17,473 nt of DNA from assembly GCF_000611645.1 (NCBI RefSeq), contig NW_014012593.1, positions 1 through 17,473 of the forward strand. Reading direction: 5' to 3'. Origin of the DNA: Monoraphidium neglectum (taxonomy: Eukaryota; Chlorophyta; Chlorophyceae; Sphaeropleales; Selenastraceae). Below, piece by piece: positions 9,067-17,473 of the stretch. The notes beneath the pieces are model-generated. The model ran no database searches. It was not told the DNA's origin and saw only the letters and a program-made list of their open reading frames with translations. Position 1 is the first letter of the stretch. Each line of letters starts with the position of its first letter. A program made the translations under genes and the position numbers.

Positions 9067-10254
9067 GCAGTGCAATGAGGCCACTTGTTTCGCACGGCCG
9101 AGCGGATGGCTTGCAGTCGCACGCAGTATGCAGGCGCTCTTAGCCCGGCACGCTCACTGTCAAATATGCTGCCGGTAGAGGGGCTTGCAGAGAACACTGC
9201 TGAGTAATTGCTTGGCCCCGTCAGAGCTGGCGCACTGCTGCATTGGCCGATGGCATCACCTATACACAATGGCGGGTTTGCGCTGGACGTGGCTGGGGAC
9301 CGGCAGTAAAATGCTGTGTGAGTGCAGCTCTGCCGCCGGCACAGTTGCGCGGGTGGGCGGTTGCTGCAAGGTGCTATCGCGCCAAATCGCCGCCGCAGCC
9401 TGGACACTGCGTGATTAAGCAGGCCTGCCCCCACGCATGCGCATGTGCGGATACAGGCGAGTGCCCTGCTGGCAACCATCACCACTGCCATGCTGCTCGC
9501 GCATGCCGGGGGTGGTGCGATGCCGCACCTGCTGCTGCCAGCACAGCAGGCAAAGCGAGGAGGCACAATACAGATAGCTTCATCTGTTAACCCCCAGAAG
9601 CGATTGGATCAGCTGAATTTCAATGTTCACAAGGATGCTGCGAATGTGATCAGGACAGTGGGATCTATGATCATAACCGCTTGCAACTTGCAAGGTTGGT
9701 GCTATCGCACGAACGATGGCCGTGATATGATATTGTATATGTCCACGCGGTGGTCACCAGCGAAGAGACAGCTTGAATTTTGACATTCCGGACCTACCGT
9801 AGATTAGTATGAGCAGTTGCCGGCAGTGTTTGCATCGCTGGATCTCTTGCAATTGTAAGGGACACCGTACACCCCTGCTTGCTACCAGGCCGATTGGCAG
9901 CATCACGAACAGGGCGAGCCGGTGACAAGCAGTTGGACTTGACAGAGGCATGCAATATGCACACGCCACAGTGCCACGGGCTTATAGATGTGCCCAATGA
10001 ATTTGTTGGGTTCAGCTGGTTGCTGTCAGCCACTTAGAATTGTGCGCAATGTGGGGCGTGAAGAGAGTCAAATGGGGCAACTACCAAGTGCTTTGATGTT
10101 GCACGCCGCTTTCGCATACATGCAATGGGCACATAACTGCTCCGCCCACTTCGCACTTATGGACGTTAGCATTGATGGTTCAAGTGAGTTTCTGTAAGGT
10201 ACGCATCTGGTGCCCAGGACCCAGCTGCAGGCTGCACACGAGCGCACGCGCGCG

Positions 10255-10306
<52 letters not shown>

Positions 10307-10961
10307 CACGCGCGCAGGCGCAGGGAAAACGCCATCACTTGCATTTTTACTCTCCCTCCTATGATCATCCCAGCCATACAATGCTGCCCAAGCGCCCCCG
10401 ATAAAACATCGAAAGCTTGAAATCATCCCTTGCTGTGCAACAAGTCTACAAAATCTGGGCCCTGTCCAACTGGACGCCACGCATACAGTGGGCAACCGGC
10501 AGCCTGCCTTGCGGCAGCAGCCAAAGTGGGAGGCGGTTTTCATGCGTTCCCCAGCCCGTCAGAGGCCGTGGGCAGCACAGACAATGGGGTTGGACCAGGG
10601 GGCGTCTCTCACCATCGCAAAGTTCGACCCCAGCCATAATCTGAATACCAGGGGGCCCCGCAGCAGTCAAAACCAAGGACTGCAGGCAACACAAATTCTA
10701 ACACCAGGCATGCAGAGCCAAATATACGGCGACATCTAGCCGATGCAACGGCGCCCAAAGCTGAGGGGCCCCGCTCACTCACCCCCAAGCGGCCGGCCGG
10801 CAAAGAGCTGTGCATGCAGCAGTGCATGGCGATGCATCATCATGCGTCGGTGACAGTGCTTGGCATTTGTTGATAATGTGGCGACCCACGACGTGGGGGC
10901 GGCAGCAGCAGCAGCCCACCAGCATACAATCCCGCCCCATTGGCCGCTTCTGTAGCTGTGA
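9067..10961. other. Long intergenic region, no convincing gene
   Basis: Nearly 1.9 kb of lower-GC sequence. It is expected to hold the promoter of the ureidoglycine aminohydrolase gene at its left end and the 3' UTR of the cysteine-rich gene at its right end. The only notable contents are the (CA)n tract at 10242-10316 and a short plus-strand open frame (9490-9783, 97 codons from ATG) with no recognisable domain, followed by a TGTAA at about 9855. I saw no tRNA, rRNA or transposon signature. Confidence 0.55.
10242..10316. repeat. (CA)n microsatellite within a 75-nt alternating purine-pyrimidine tract
   Basis: A perfect CA run (about 10258-10304) is flanked on both sides by CG/CA-alternating sequence. 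The whole stretch alternates purine and pyrimidine without a break. It lies between the cysteine-rich gene's 3' end and the 5' side of the ureidoglycine aminohydrolase gene. Confidence 0.9.
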
Positions 10962-13682
10962 TTAGCGCACAGGGATGCGGCACTCCTTCTGATACTCGTC
11001 CGCAGTCGCCCCCGAGCCCAGCCGCTTCCTCAAACAATCCAAGCACGAAGCGGCGGCCTTGTCGCCCGCGGCGCCGCCCGCCGCGAGCCCCGCGCATGCG
11101 CCGCACCAGCCCTTGGCGACCGACAACACCCGCGGGTCCGCGTTGCAGGCCACGCACGCCGGCTCGCGCGGCGCGCCGACGCACGCGGCGCACGAGCCGA
11201 GCGGCGACGCTCCGGCGTCCTCTGGAGGCTTGAGCTTCGAGGCGGCGACGCAGCGGTAGCACCTGGAGCGCTCGTGCTCGGCCCCGAGGCCGAGGCAGTC
11301 GCCGCAGTCGGGGCCGCTCTCAGGGCGCGAGAAGCAGGACAGGCACGAGGAGTAAGCGCCAGCGTCGGCGCCCGCGCGCGCACACGCGCCGCAGGCCCGC
11401 GCGGCCGCGGCCGCGGCTGTGGGGGAGGCGGTGCCCTTCGCGCCGCTGCGTCGCACGCACTGCAGGCAGCGGCCGCGCTGCGCCGCGCTGAGGTCGGCGC
11501 CGCTGCAGGCGCTGCACTGCTCCCGCGCGGCTGCGGGCGTCCTCTGGTCCACCACGCACGCGAGGCACGCGTCGCGCGCCGCGCCCTTTGGCGCCACCGA
11601 GAAGCACCCGCCGCAGCCGCTGCCGCCGGCGCCGCCACGGGCGGAGGGTGCGGCGCGCGCCTCGGCAGCGCAGGCGAAGCACCGCTGCTGCTCGTCCGCA
11701 GTTGGGAGCCCGCCGCAGGTGTCGCAGTCCGTCGAGCTGGTGGGGCGCAAGTAGCATTTGACGCAATGATCGTAGGCTTTGGGGCTCTTGGCGACGGACT
11801 GGCAGCGGGCGCAGGGGTTATCGGCGTCCGGAACTGCGTGGCGGCGCGCGTGTGGTGGATATGGGTGAGCTGGAGATGCTGCTGCCGCAAAACGCGAGCT
11901 GTAGACTCCATCTTCCCTGGCAGCAGGCTGGGTCCGTGGTTGGCGCTGGAGGCGGGCAACAAGGCAGAACAGGGCCGGCCGACACCACCCCGCTCCCGAC
12001 TTTGAGGTGGACCATCAACCTGCGACTCCATCCCTTCTCAGGGGCCCCACCCCTGTTCACGTTGTGGGCGCGGCCCCACTCCGCGTCGCCGCTCCTCACC
12101 ATAGCAGTTGTCCCGCGTGCTGGTCTTGCACGTGAGGGCCGGGTAGAAGCCGGAGAGGCAGGAGCCGCACTTGGCCGCATCCCTCGTCAGCGCACACGTG
12201 ACGCACGGCGGCACGAACCGCTTGCCGCGCGCCTCCACGCACGCGATGCAGCCGGGCACTGCGGCGGGCGGCACGAGGCTGGGGGCGCCCGGGAAGGCGA
12301 CGCAGCTGACGCAGGGCTTGCGGCTGGTGACGCAGGAGAAGCAGCTGCGAGCAGGTGGTTTTTGTGTGAGGGGCAGGAAGAAAAGTCAAGTGCCAGGTGG
12401 CGATGAAGAGGGTGTCAAGGGAAGGGTGATTTCAGGGCGAAAGCAGAGGAGTCCAGAGTGATCGACAGGGCGCCAGCACGGGCGTAGTGGCAGCTGCCCT
12501 ATTGCACGGACGGGTGGCCAGGGCAGGACGACGCGCACCGTCGCCGCGCGCCGCGCCACGCTCCCCTCACCGCCACGCACGTCCTTGAACATCACCCCAT
12601 CCATACGCACATACACACGCATTACGACGCTGTGCACCACCCCCCTTCCCTCGCAGGCCCTCATCGCCTCCAACCCCGTGGCACGCCGAGCCACTCACGC
12701 CGACCGCCCGGCGGCGTCCCCGACCGCCGCGCACGTCGCGCACTGGTCCAGCGCGGTGTTGCCGGTCGAGCCGGCGGCGGCGCCCGGGGCCAGCAGCAGC
12801 AGCAGTTCGGCCCTCTTTGGGGAGACCCGGGGGTCTATGGCGCACGCGACGCACGCGGTCGGCCGCGGCGTCGCGCGGCAGGCCGCGCACGCAGCTGCGC
12901 TAAGGCCGGCGCAGGCTGCGTCGAGCGGCGGCGGGCGGCCGGTCACCCAGCCCTCGCCATGTACTGGGGGGTGATCAGGGCATGCAGGGCAGAGGGGGGA
13001 TGTGATGATCAGGGTTTCGGCTGGCGTGGGGCACTCGGCCTAGCGGCAAGGCAGCTATTGCAGGAGCGCCTTGCTCACCAAAGCCATCGCCGCCGATGCC
13101 GCTGCCGCTGCTGCGCCGGCTGCTGCGCCGGCTGCTGCGCCGGCTGCTGCCGCTGCCGCCGCCAACGACCTTGCTGCTGCTGCTGCTTCCATTGATCAGG
13201 TCTCCTGAGCCGAACAGGCTGCACATCCCTTGCGGCCACTTGTCCTGCTGGCCTGTTTGGCAGCCCGTCTTGCCGCTGGCGGTGGAGAGGTACGGCCCAA
13301 AGGTCAGCAGTGGAAGATTGGCTGATCGGGGCGAGCCTGCGTCCGACCGCGCTGGTTTCCCTGCGCGAAGCAGATGGCAGGCGCGACGGATAAGCAGGGA
13401 CGAGCGAGGATGGAAGCCTGACGGGCCCACAAATTGGTCACTCTCGGTCGCACGCTTGTCGCGAAGTGTGCAGGGGGGGGCACAAAGCAACAGCGGCACC
13501 ATGCAAGCTGCGCTCCGCTGCTCACCAGGGAGTGCGGCGACATGGGCGCCGCAGCCGCTGCCGCAGCCGCCCGGCAGCCCGCAGAATGCCCAGGCCGCGC
13601 AGCCGGGCAGCCGAGCGCAAAGCGCCTGGCACTCCGCGCGCGACGCCATCGGCGCCTTGGGCGTGCCCTTTGCGGGGCCCAT
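10962..13682 (-). CDS. PAN/Apple-like domain plus cysteine-rich repeat protein (at least five exons)
   Basis: Function unknown; the cysteine content suggests a secreted, cell-wall or luminal protein. Exons: 13682-13526, 13336-13079, 12963-12699, 12344-12100, 11833-10962 (stop TAA). All phases match, giving 598 residues from the first ATG of this frame. Residues ~14-125 look like a PAN/Apple-type domain (SRAECQALCARLPGCAAWAF, GGCGSGCGAHV, then DKWPQGMCSLFGSGD). Next is an SSRRSSRR low-complexity repeat. The remainder is dense in CxxC motifs at irregular spacing (CAACRATPRPTACVACAIDP, CFSCVTSRKPCVSC, NPCARCQSV, DCDTCGG, CLDCLRKRL). The start is uncertain: the frame stays open upstream and no signal peptide follows 13682, so one or more 5' exons are likely missing. 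The acceptor at 13336 could instead be at 13321, also in phase. Confidence 0.65.
13108..13152. repeat. 12-bp tandem repeat encoding Ser-Arg repeats
   Basis: Three perfect copies of ctgctgcgccgg plus a partial fourth. Read on the minus strand they encode SSRRSSRRSSRR in the exon 13336-13079 of the cysteine-rich gene, just after the PAN-like domain. Confidence 0.88.
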
Positions 13683-13809
13683 GCTGCTGACTGTGCTCCC
13701 GCCGCCATACGCAGGCGTGGGTGCCGGGAATAGGGAAGCTGCGTCCAGGACCAGCAGCAGGCCGGTGCCGCCAGATGCCGCTGCCTGGGCGAGGCTGGCA
13801 GCGCAAGTG

Positions 13810-14147
13810 GCTGCGGCGCGCGCGGCGCAGCGAGTAAGAGCGCGCGAGCGGTGTATCAGCCAATGACGAGCCTAGATTGGCAAGGCAGGGCTTGAAGCGT
13901 GTGGCCGCAGCAACAGCTGCGCCACGCGGGACTCGTCACGCGCGCGCGCGCCCAGCAGCGTCCAGGCGGTTGGTGGCAACGCAATTGTGAGGCGGGTGAC
14001 CACCGGTTCCTGAGACTCACCTAGAATCATCCAGCGATGCGCCACCAGATGTAGCCGCGCAACATCGCGCATCAGTGAGGTCACTCTGATCTCGTGGCCT
14101 TTCCCGCCCCTTGCGTCGGCAGCGAGAGCTTCCAGGAGCGTGAAATA
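13810..14147 (-). other. Possible 5' exon(s) of the cysteine-rich gene, or the end of another minus-strand gene
   Basis: On the minus strand, a pyrimidine-rich acceptor ending CTCTCTCACACAG precedes an open stretch from 14147 to 14021, reading YFTLLEALAADARGGKGHEI and then MRDVARLHLVAHRWMIL. It ends at a strong donor, CTAG|GTGAGT. Splicing to an acceptor at 13811 (CGCCGCAG) keeps the phase into the frame of the cysteine-rich gene. Without splicing, the frame reads on through GESQEPVVTRLTIALPP to a TAG at 13872. I recognise no family. An ATG at 14072 could serve as a start in the spliced version. Confidence 0.25.
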
Positions 14148-15157
14148 CTGTGTGAGAGAGTGAAGTAATCAAAGTCGCGCCCTCGCGCGTGGCGCTGGGC
14201 TGCTCGCTGGCGTGCTTGAAGAGCCTCGATGTCAAAGCCAGGCCGGTCCCGGTTCCAGAGTTTACGATAAGGTAAACTCAGCTTGTTCAGTGTGTGCTCG
14301 GTACGACAACTTGATCAGAGGCTTTGAATTGGTGCGTCGCCCCATCGATCAAACACGCTTGCGTGGCGTACTGTACGGCAGGCGGGAGATGACATGGCGC
14401 AGGTCTGGGATGGGCTACATGTCGCCTGAGCAACGCAAGCAGCAATGTCGACAAACAAACGAACTGTCTTGGCCTGACGCCGGGTTTGCGACGGCGGCTG
14501 TGGCACCCCTTCCCCAGACGTGGCGCGGCCTTCGCGGGCAGGGTTGCCATTCAGGCACCAAGTGATGCAGAGATGGCGGCGCCGCTTGGTCATTATTGTT
14601 TTGGCTGTCGGCGCGGCCGTCTGAGCAGTCTGTCTGGCATGCCGTCAGTTGTGGCAATGCTGGGTAGACCTGAACCGAACACGAAGTCGGCAGGATTTCG
14701 CCCGCGGTGCTTTTCAGGAGACATTGCATTCAACACAATGCGGGGCTACTGGCCCAATCAGCTGGGTGACACCTGAATGAAGCGCCTAGGTCGCCTCCAC
14801 CTTGCAGGGCGCACCGCAATGGCAGTCACCTCGTGCCCAATCGCGGGTGGCGCGCATGTGGCATCTCTAGTCACCCAGGCGGATGTGGATGCAGCTGCCA
14901 CCCCTCGGCCACACCGGTACTTGGATCAGCTGCCACTTGACCCCTGCGTTGGTTTCAGCGACTTCATGTATATCTGCGGTGATTGATCTTGAGGGTGTTG
15001 CTCCTCGAGGCAAACTCAGGGCCGATTGCGGGTCAAGCTGTCCAGAGGCCTGGTTAACAGAGCATTAGTTTGGAAGAAGTGTACTTCGTTACAAACGGCC
15101 GGCAAAAGGCCACCACTTCCCACAACTGTGTGGAGTGTTGCTCTGGACGCGTTGAGC
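14148..15157. other. Intergenic region upstream of the divergent bZIP and cysteine-rich genes
   Basis: About 1 kb of moderately GC-rich DNA between a minus-strand gene and the plus-strand bZIP gene, so it probably holds both promoters. Several short open frames exist on both strands, but none has a recognisable domain or coding-like composition. On the minus strand at about 14159-14300 one frame reads LWNRDRPGFDIEALQARQRA, which may be coding, but I could not connect it convincingly. Confidence 0.45.
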
Positions 15158-17079
15158 ATGGGGCGCACCCCGCGAGCAGGCGATGGAAGCTCTTCTGGTG
15201 GAGAGGATGCCGCCATGGGGCTGGACGATAAGGCTGCGATCAGGTGTGCCAGGCACTCGAGTGAGAGGGCCTCCTCCGAGGCGCATGACCTCCTGAACCC
15301 CGGAACGAGGCCCCGGAATTGCTCTCGACAACTTCAGCCCTTGCTCTGACGGCATGCGCTGTGGCTCCGCGCTCGCCAGGCGCCTGAAGAACAGGGAGGC
15401 CGCCAAGCGTGTGCGCGAGCGCCGTGTGAATGCGATCAAGACGCTTAGCGATCAGGTGGGCGTCCCTAGTACGGCGGGAGGAGCATGAGCGCGTTTGCAG
15501 CCGCATGGCACGGATATGCCCAGGCGAGGTACACGACCGAGCCCGCAGCGGGCGTCTCGCGCACACTCCGCCCTTCAAACCGCCTGACTCCCCCCCCCTC
15601 CTCAACACAGCAACTTCCATACCAACCCCCGACCGCCAGGTCGACATCCTCACCGCCGACAACGAGCGCCTGCGCACGGCCCTGGCGGCGCTCAGCGCCG
15701 GCCAGGCCCCTCTGGCGCCGCTGGAGGACCTGCTGCAGGCGCCGCCAGACCTGCCGTCAGAGGCCACGGATGTAATCAATAAGATCCGGCTGACGGACGA
15801 CAAGGTGAGGGCAGCAGACACCAACAAAGATGTCAAATCATGAAATAACTTGAGGACTCGCGGCAGGGAGGCCATGATTGCATCACAGGATGGTTGCGGG
15901 GGGTCGCAGTGCTGACGGGCCTGCGGCGCTGCCGTGGGCCAGCTCTGCCGAGTTGCTAGCCATCGCAGCTGTACCGAGCCGTCGTGTATACCTGACGCGT
16001 CGGCGGATGCTCGCACGCATTGGTCCGCAGGAGGGGGTGCGGACGGCGGTGGCGGCCGTGGCGGGGGCGCCTGGCCACCCTGCAGCTGCTGGTCCTTCGA
16101 CCCCATCCGCGGCCAGCGGCCCCTCGTCGAGCACCAAGGCCTGCGGCACCCAGACAGGTGCGTGACGGCCGGCACGCCCGCCTTTGCAGCCCGCCGGCCG
16201 GACGGCGCGCTCTTTGTGCCGCAGGCCGCTCGAGAAGACAGGCCCATAACTCGAGCGCGTCGGCCCCCTCACCTCTCCCCCCATGCTCCCGTGCCTCCAG
16301 ACCCCGTAGAGCCCCCGCGGCCCCGGCCGACCGAGCTCATCCGCAGCCTGATGACGTCACTGCAGCAGCAGCACAGGGACATGATGGCCACGCCCGGGGT
16401 GGTGCCGGCCTCCACGATGGAGCAGCTGCAGGCGATGATGGAGCTGCAGCTGTGCGTGCAGCAGTCTATGGCGGCGCTGATGTCACAGCAGCAGGCCGCC
16501 ATGCAGCAGCAGGTCATGCTCGCAGCGGCGGGGCCGCAGGCGGCAGCAGTCGCGGCCCAGCAGCCGCAGCAGCAGCGAGGGGGCTCGGCGGCGTCCCCGG
16601 GGGGCTCTGGGGGGCAGCAGCAGGCGGCATCGGTGCAGCTGGCGCAGCAACAGCAACTCCAGCAGCAGCAGCAACTTCAGCAGCAGCAGCAACTCCAGCA
16701 ACAGCAGCAGCTGGAGTTGCAACTCCAGCAGCAGCAACAGCAGCAGCAGCTGCAGCAGCAACAACAGCAGCAGCTGCAACAGCAGCAGCAACAGCAGCAG
16801 CAGGTGGCGCAGCTTCAGCAGGCGGCACAGCAGCAGCAAGCAATGGCCATGCTGCAGCTGGCAGCGATGGGCGTCGGTGGCATGCAGGGGATGCTGCCGG
16901 GTGGGGCGCAGCAAACGGGGGCTCGCAGCACTGCTGCTCCATGGCAGCAGCACCAGCAGCAGGGGCAGCAGCACCAGGCCCAGGCGCAGGCGCAGCTTAA
17001 CATGCGGCAAACGCCAGGGCTGGTGCAGCAGCAGCAGCAGCAATGGCGGGCTCAGCAGCAGCAGCAGGCGCAACAGCAA

Positions 17080-17111
<32 letters not shown>

Positions 17112-17473
17112 GCAACTGCGGTACCAGGGGCAGGCCGTTGGGCAGTCTCAGGGCCGCATGTCGCCTCAGGACCTCGCCTGGGGCCCCCCTCCGCCAGTGC
17201 GCGCGCAGCAGCTGGGCTTGGGGCTCGTCAAGGTGGAAATCGACGCGGCTGCGGCTGCCGCGGCGGCGGCGGCGGCGGCGCAGGGCACCAAACACTCGCC
17301 TTCGGGCCCGGTGTCGGCGTCCGACCAGCCCGCCACCAAACGCGTGGCCGGGCCATCTAATGATGGCGGGCCGCAGCAGCAAGCAGCAGCACAAGGCAAT
17401 CGGCAGCGCGCCGCCGGCGCCGCAGCCGCCGCGTCACGCGCGCCGGGGGCCGCCGCCGCGCCCGCGACGGCGC
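15158..17473 (+). CDS. bZIP transcription factor with long Gln-rich tail (3' end beyond the window)
   Basis: Nuclear DNA-binding transcription factor. Exons: 15158-15243, 15338-15455, 15640-15804, 16031-16157, 16301->17473. All introns are GT-AG and phases match; no stop occurs before the window ends (about 556 residues visible). The basic region has NREAAKRVR (N47, R55, the invariant N-x7-R), and leucines 65, 72, 79 and 86 make a perfect four-heptad zipper. The zipper crosses the 15455/15640 junction, which confirms that splice. The tail has ELIRSLMTSLQQQHRDMM, then several hundred residues rich in Q, A and M (poly-Q from CAG/CAA), then LVKVEID (a psi-K-x-E sumoylation consensus), a poly-Ala run and a basic KRVAGPS segment. 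The first ATG has A at -3 and G at +4; ATG 15215, in GCCGCCATGG context, is an alternative in-frame start. Target genes cannot be inferred. Confidence 0.8.
16615..17120 (+). repeat. CAG/CAA repeat region encoding the bZIP poly-Gln tail
   Basis: Dense CAG triplets mixed with CAA and CTG/CTC codons give runs of Q punctuated by L. The purest block is about 17065-17115. A separate GCG-rich block at about 17248-17280 encodes poly-Ala. The reading frame stays open through both. Confidence 0.9.

Noticed and set aside
2403..10316. CRISPR array or bacterial-style operon explanation for the repeats
   Set aside because: The repeats are simple CA/CT and CAG microsatellites with no spacers, and the genes are spliced eukaryotic genes, so prokaryotic features do not apply.
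11274..12005. Plus-strand frame of 243 codons
   Set aside because: Antisense to the last exon of the cysteine-rich gene. It lacks a recognisable domain, while the minus strand shows regular CxxC spacing and consistent splicing.
14212..14565. Plus-strand frame of 117 codons
   Set aside because: It has no ATG until well inside, no domain and no splice support. It lies in lower-GC intergenic sequence, where frames of this length occur by chance.
9067..15157. Transposon or retroelement insertion in the lower-GC intervals
   Set aside because: I found no reverse transcriptase, integrase or transposase motifs, no long terminal repeats and no paired inverted repeats in 9067-10961 or 13683-15157.
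16020..17000. Plus-strand Ala/Thr-rich frame of 326 codons
   Set aside because: An out-of-frame reading of the CAG repeats (GCA, so poly-Ala). The in-phase frame after the zipper exons is the Q-rich one.
16483..17394. Minus-strand poly-Leu frame of about 300 codons
   Set aside because: It is the antisense of the bZIP Gln-rich exon; the apparent hydrophobic segments come only from CTG triplets.

Overview
This is a stretch of eukaryotic nuclear DNA, most likely from a green alga (Chlorophyta, probably Chlorophyceae). The exons are very GC-rich. Genes are split by many introns of about 95-395 nt with GT..AG ends. (CA)n microsatellites are frequent, glutamine runs are encoded by CAG/CAA, and the intergenic DNA is visibly lower in GC. 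The species is not identifiable from sequence alone. Gene models were built by hand: exons were joined only where splice sites kept the reading frame and restored a recognisable domain.

Layout: (1) minus strand, 6977 to beyond base 1: a 14-exon gene for a chromatin-type protein. It has an N-terminal tandem Agenet/Tudor module resembling the animal FMRP/FXR N-terminus, a long Q-rich linker, two HMG boxes, another poly-Q run, an AT-hook and an acidic stretch. Its 3' end lies outside the window. (2) minus strand, 8997 (or 9066) to 7279: a six-exon (S)-ureidoglycine aminohydrolase of the purine/ureide catabolic pathway, with two cupin domains. (3) 9067-10961: a region of nearly 1.9 kb without a convincing gene, holding a long (CA)n run inside 75 nt of alternating purine-pyrimidine sequence. 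(4) minus strand, about 13682 to 10962: a cysteine-rich protein with a PAN/Apple-like N-terminal domain, 5' end uncertain. (5) 13683-15157: mostly non-coding, with possible 5' exons of gene 4. (6) plus strand, 15158 to beyond 17473: a bZIP transcription factor with a very long Gln-rich tail, 3' end outside the window.

The four genes do not form an obvious pathway; this looks like an ordinary algal gene neighbourhood. The two features most worth following up are the Agenet + double HMG box + AT-hook architecture, and the apparent replacement of two metal-ligand positions in the ureidoglycine aminohydrolase, right at a splice junction.
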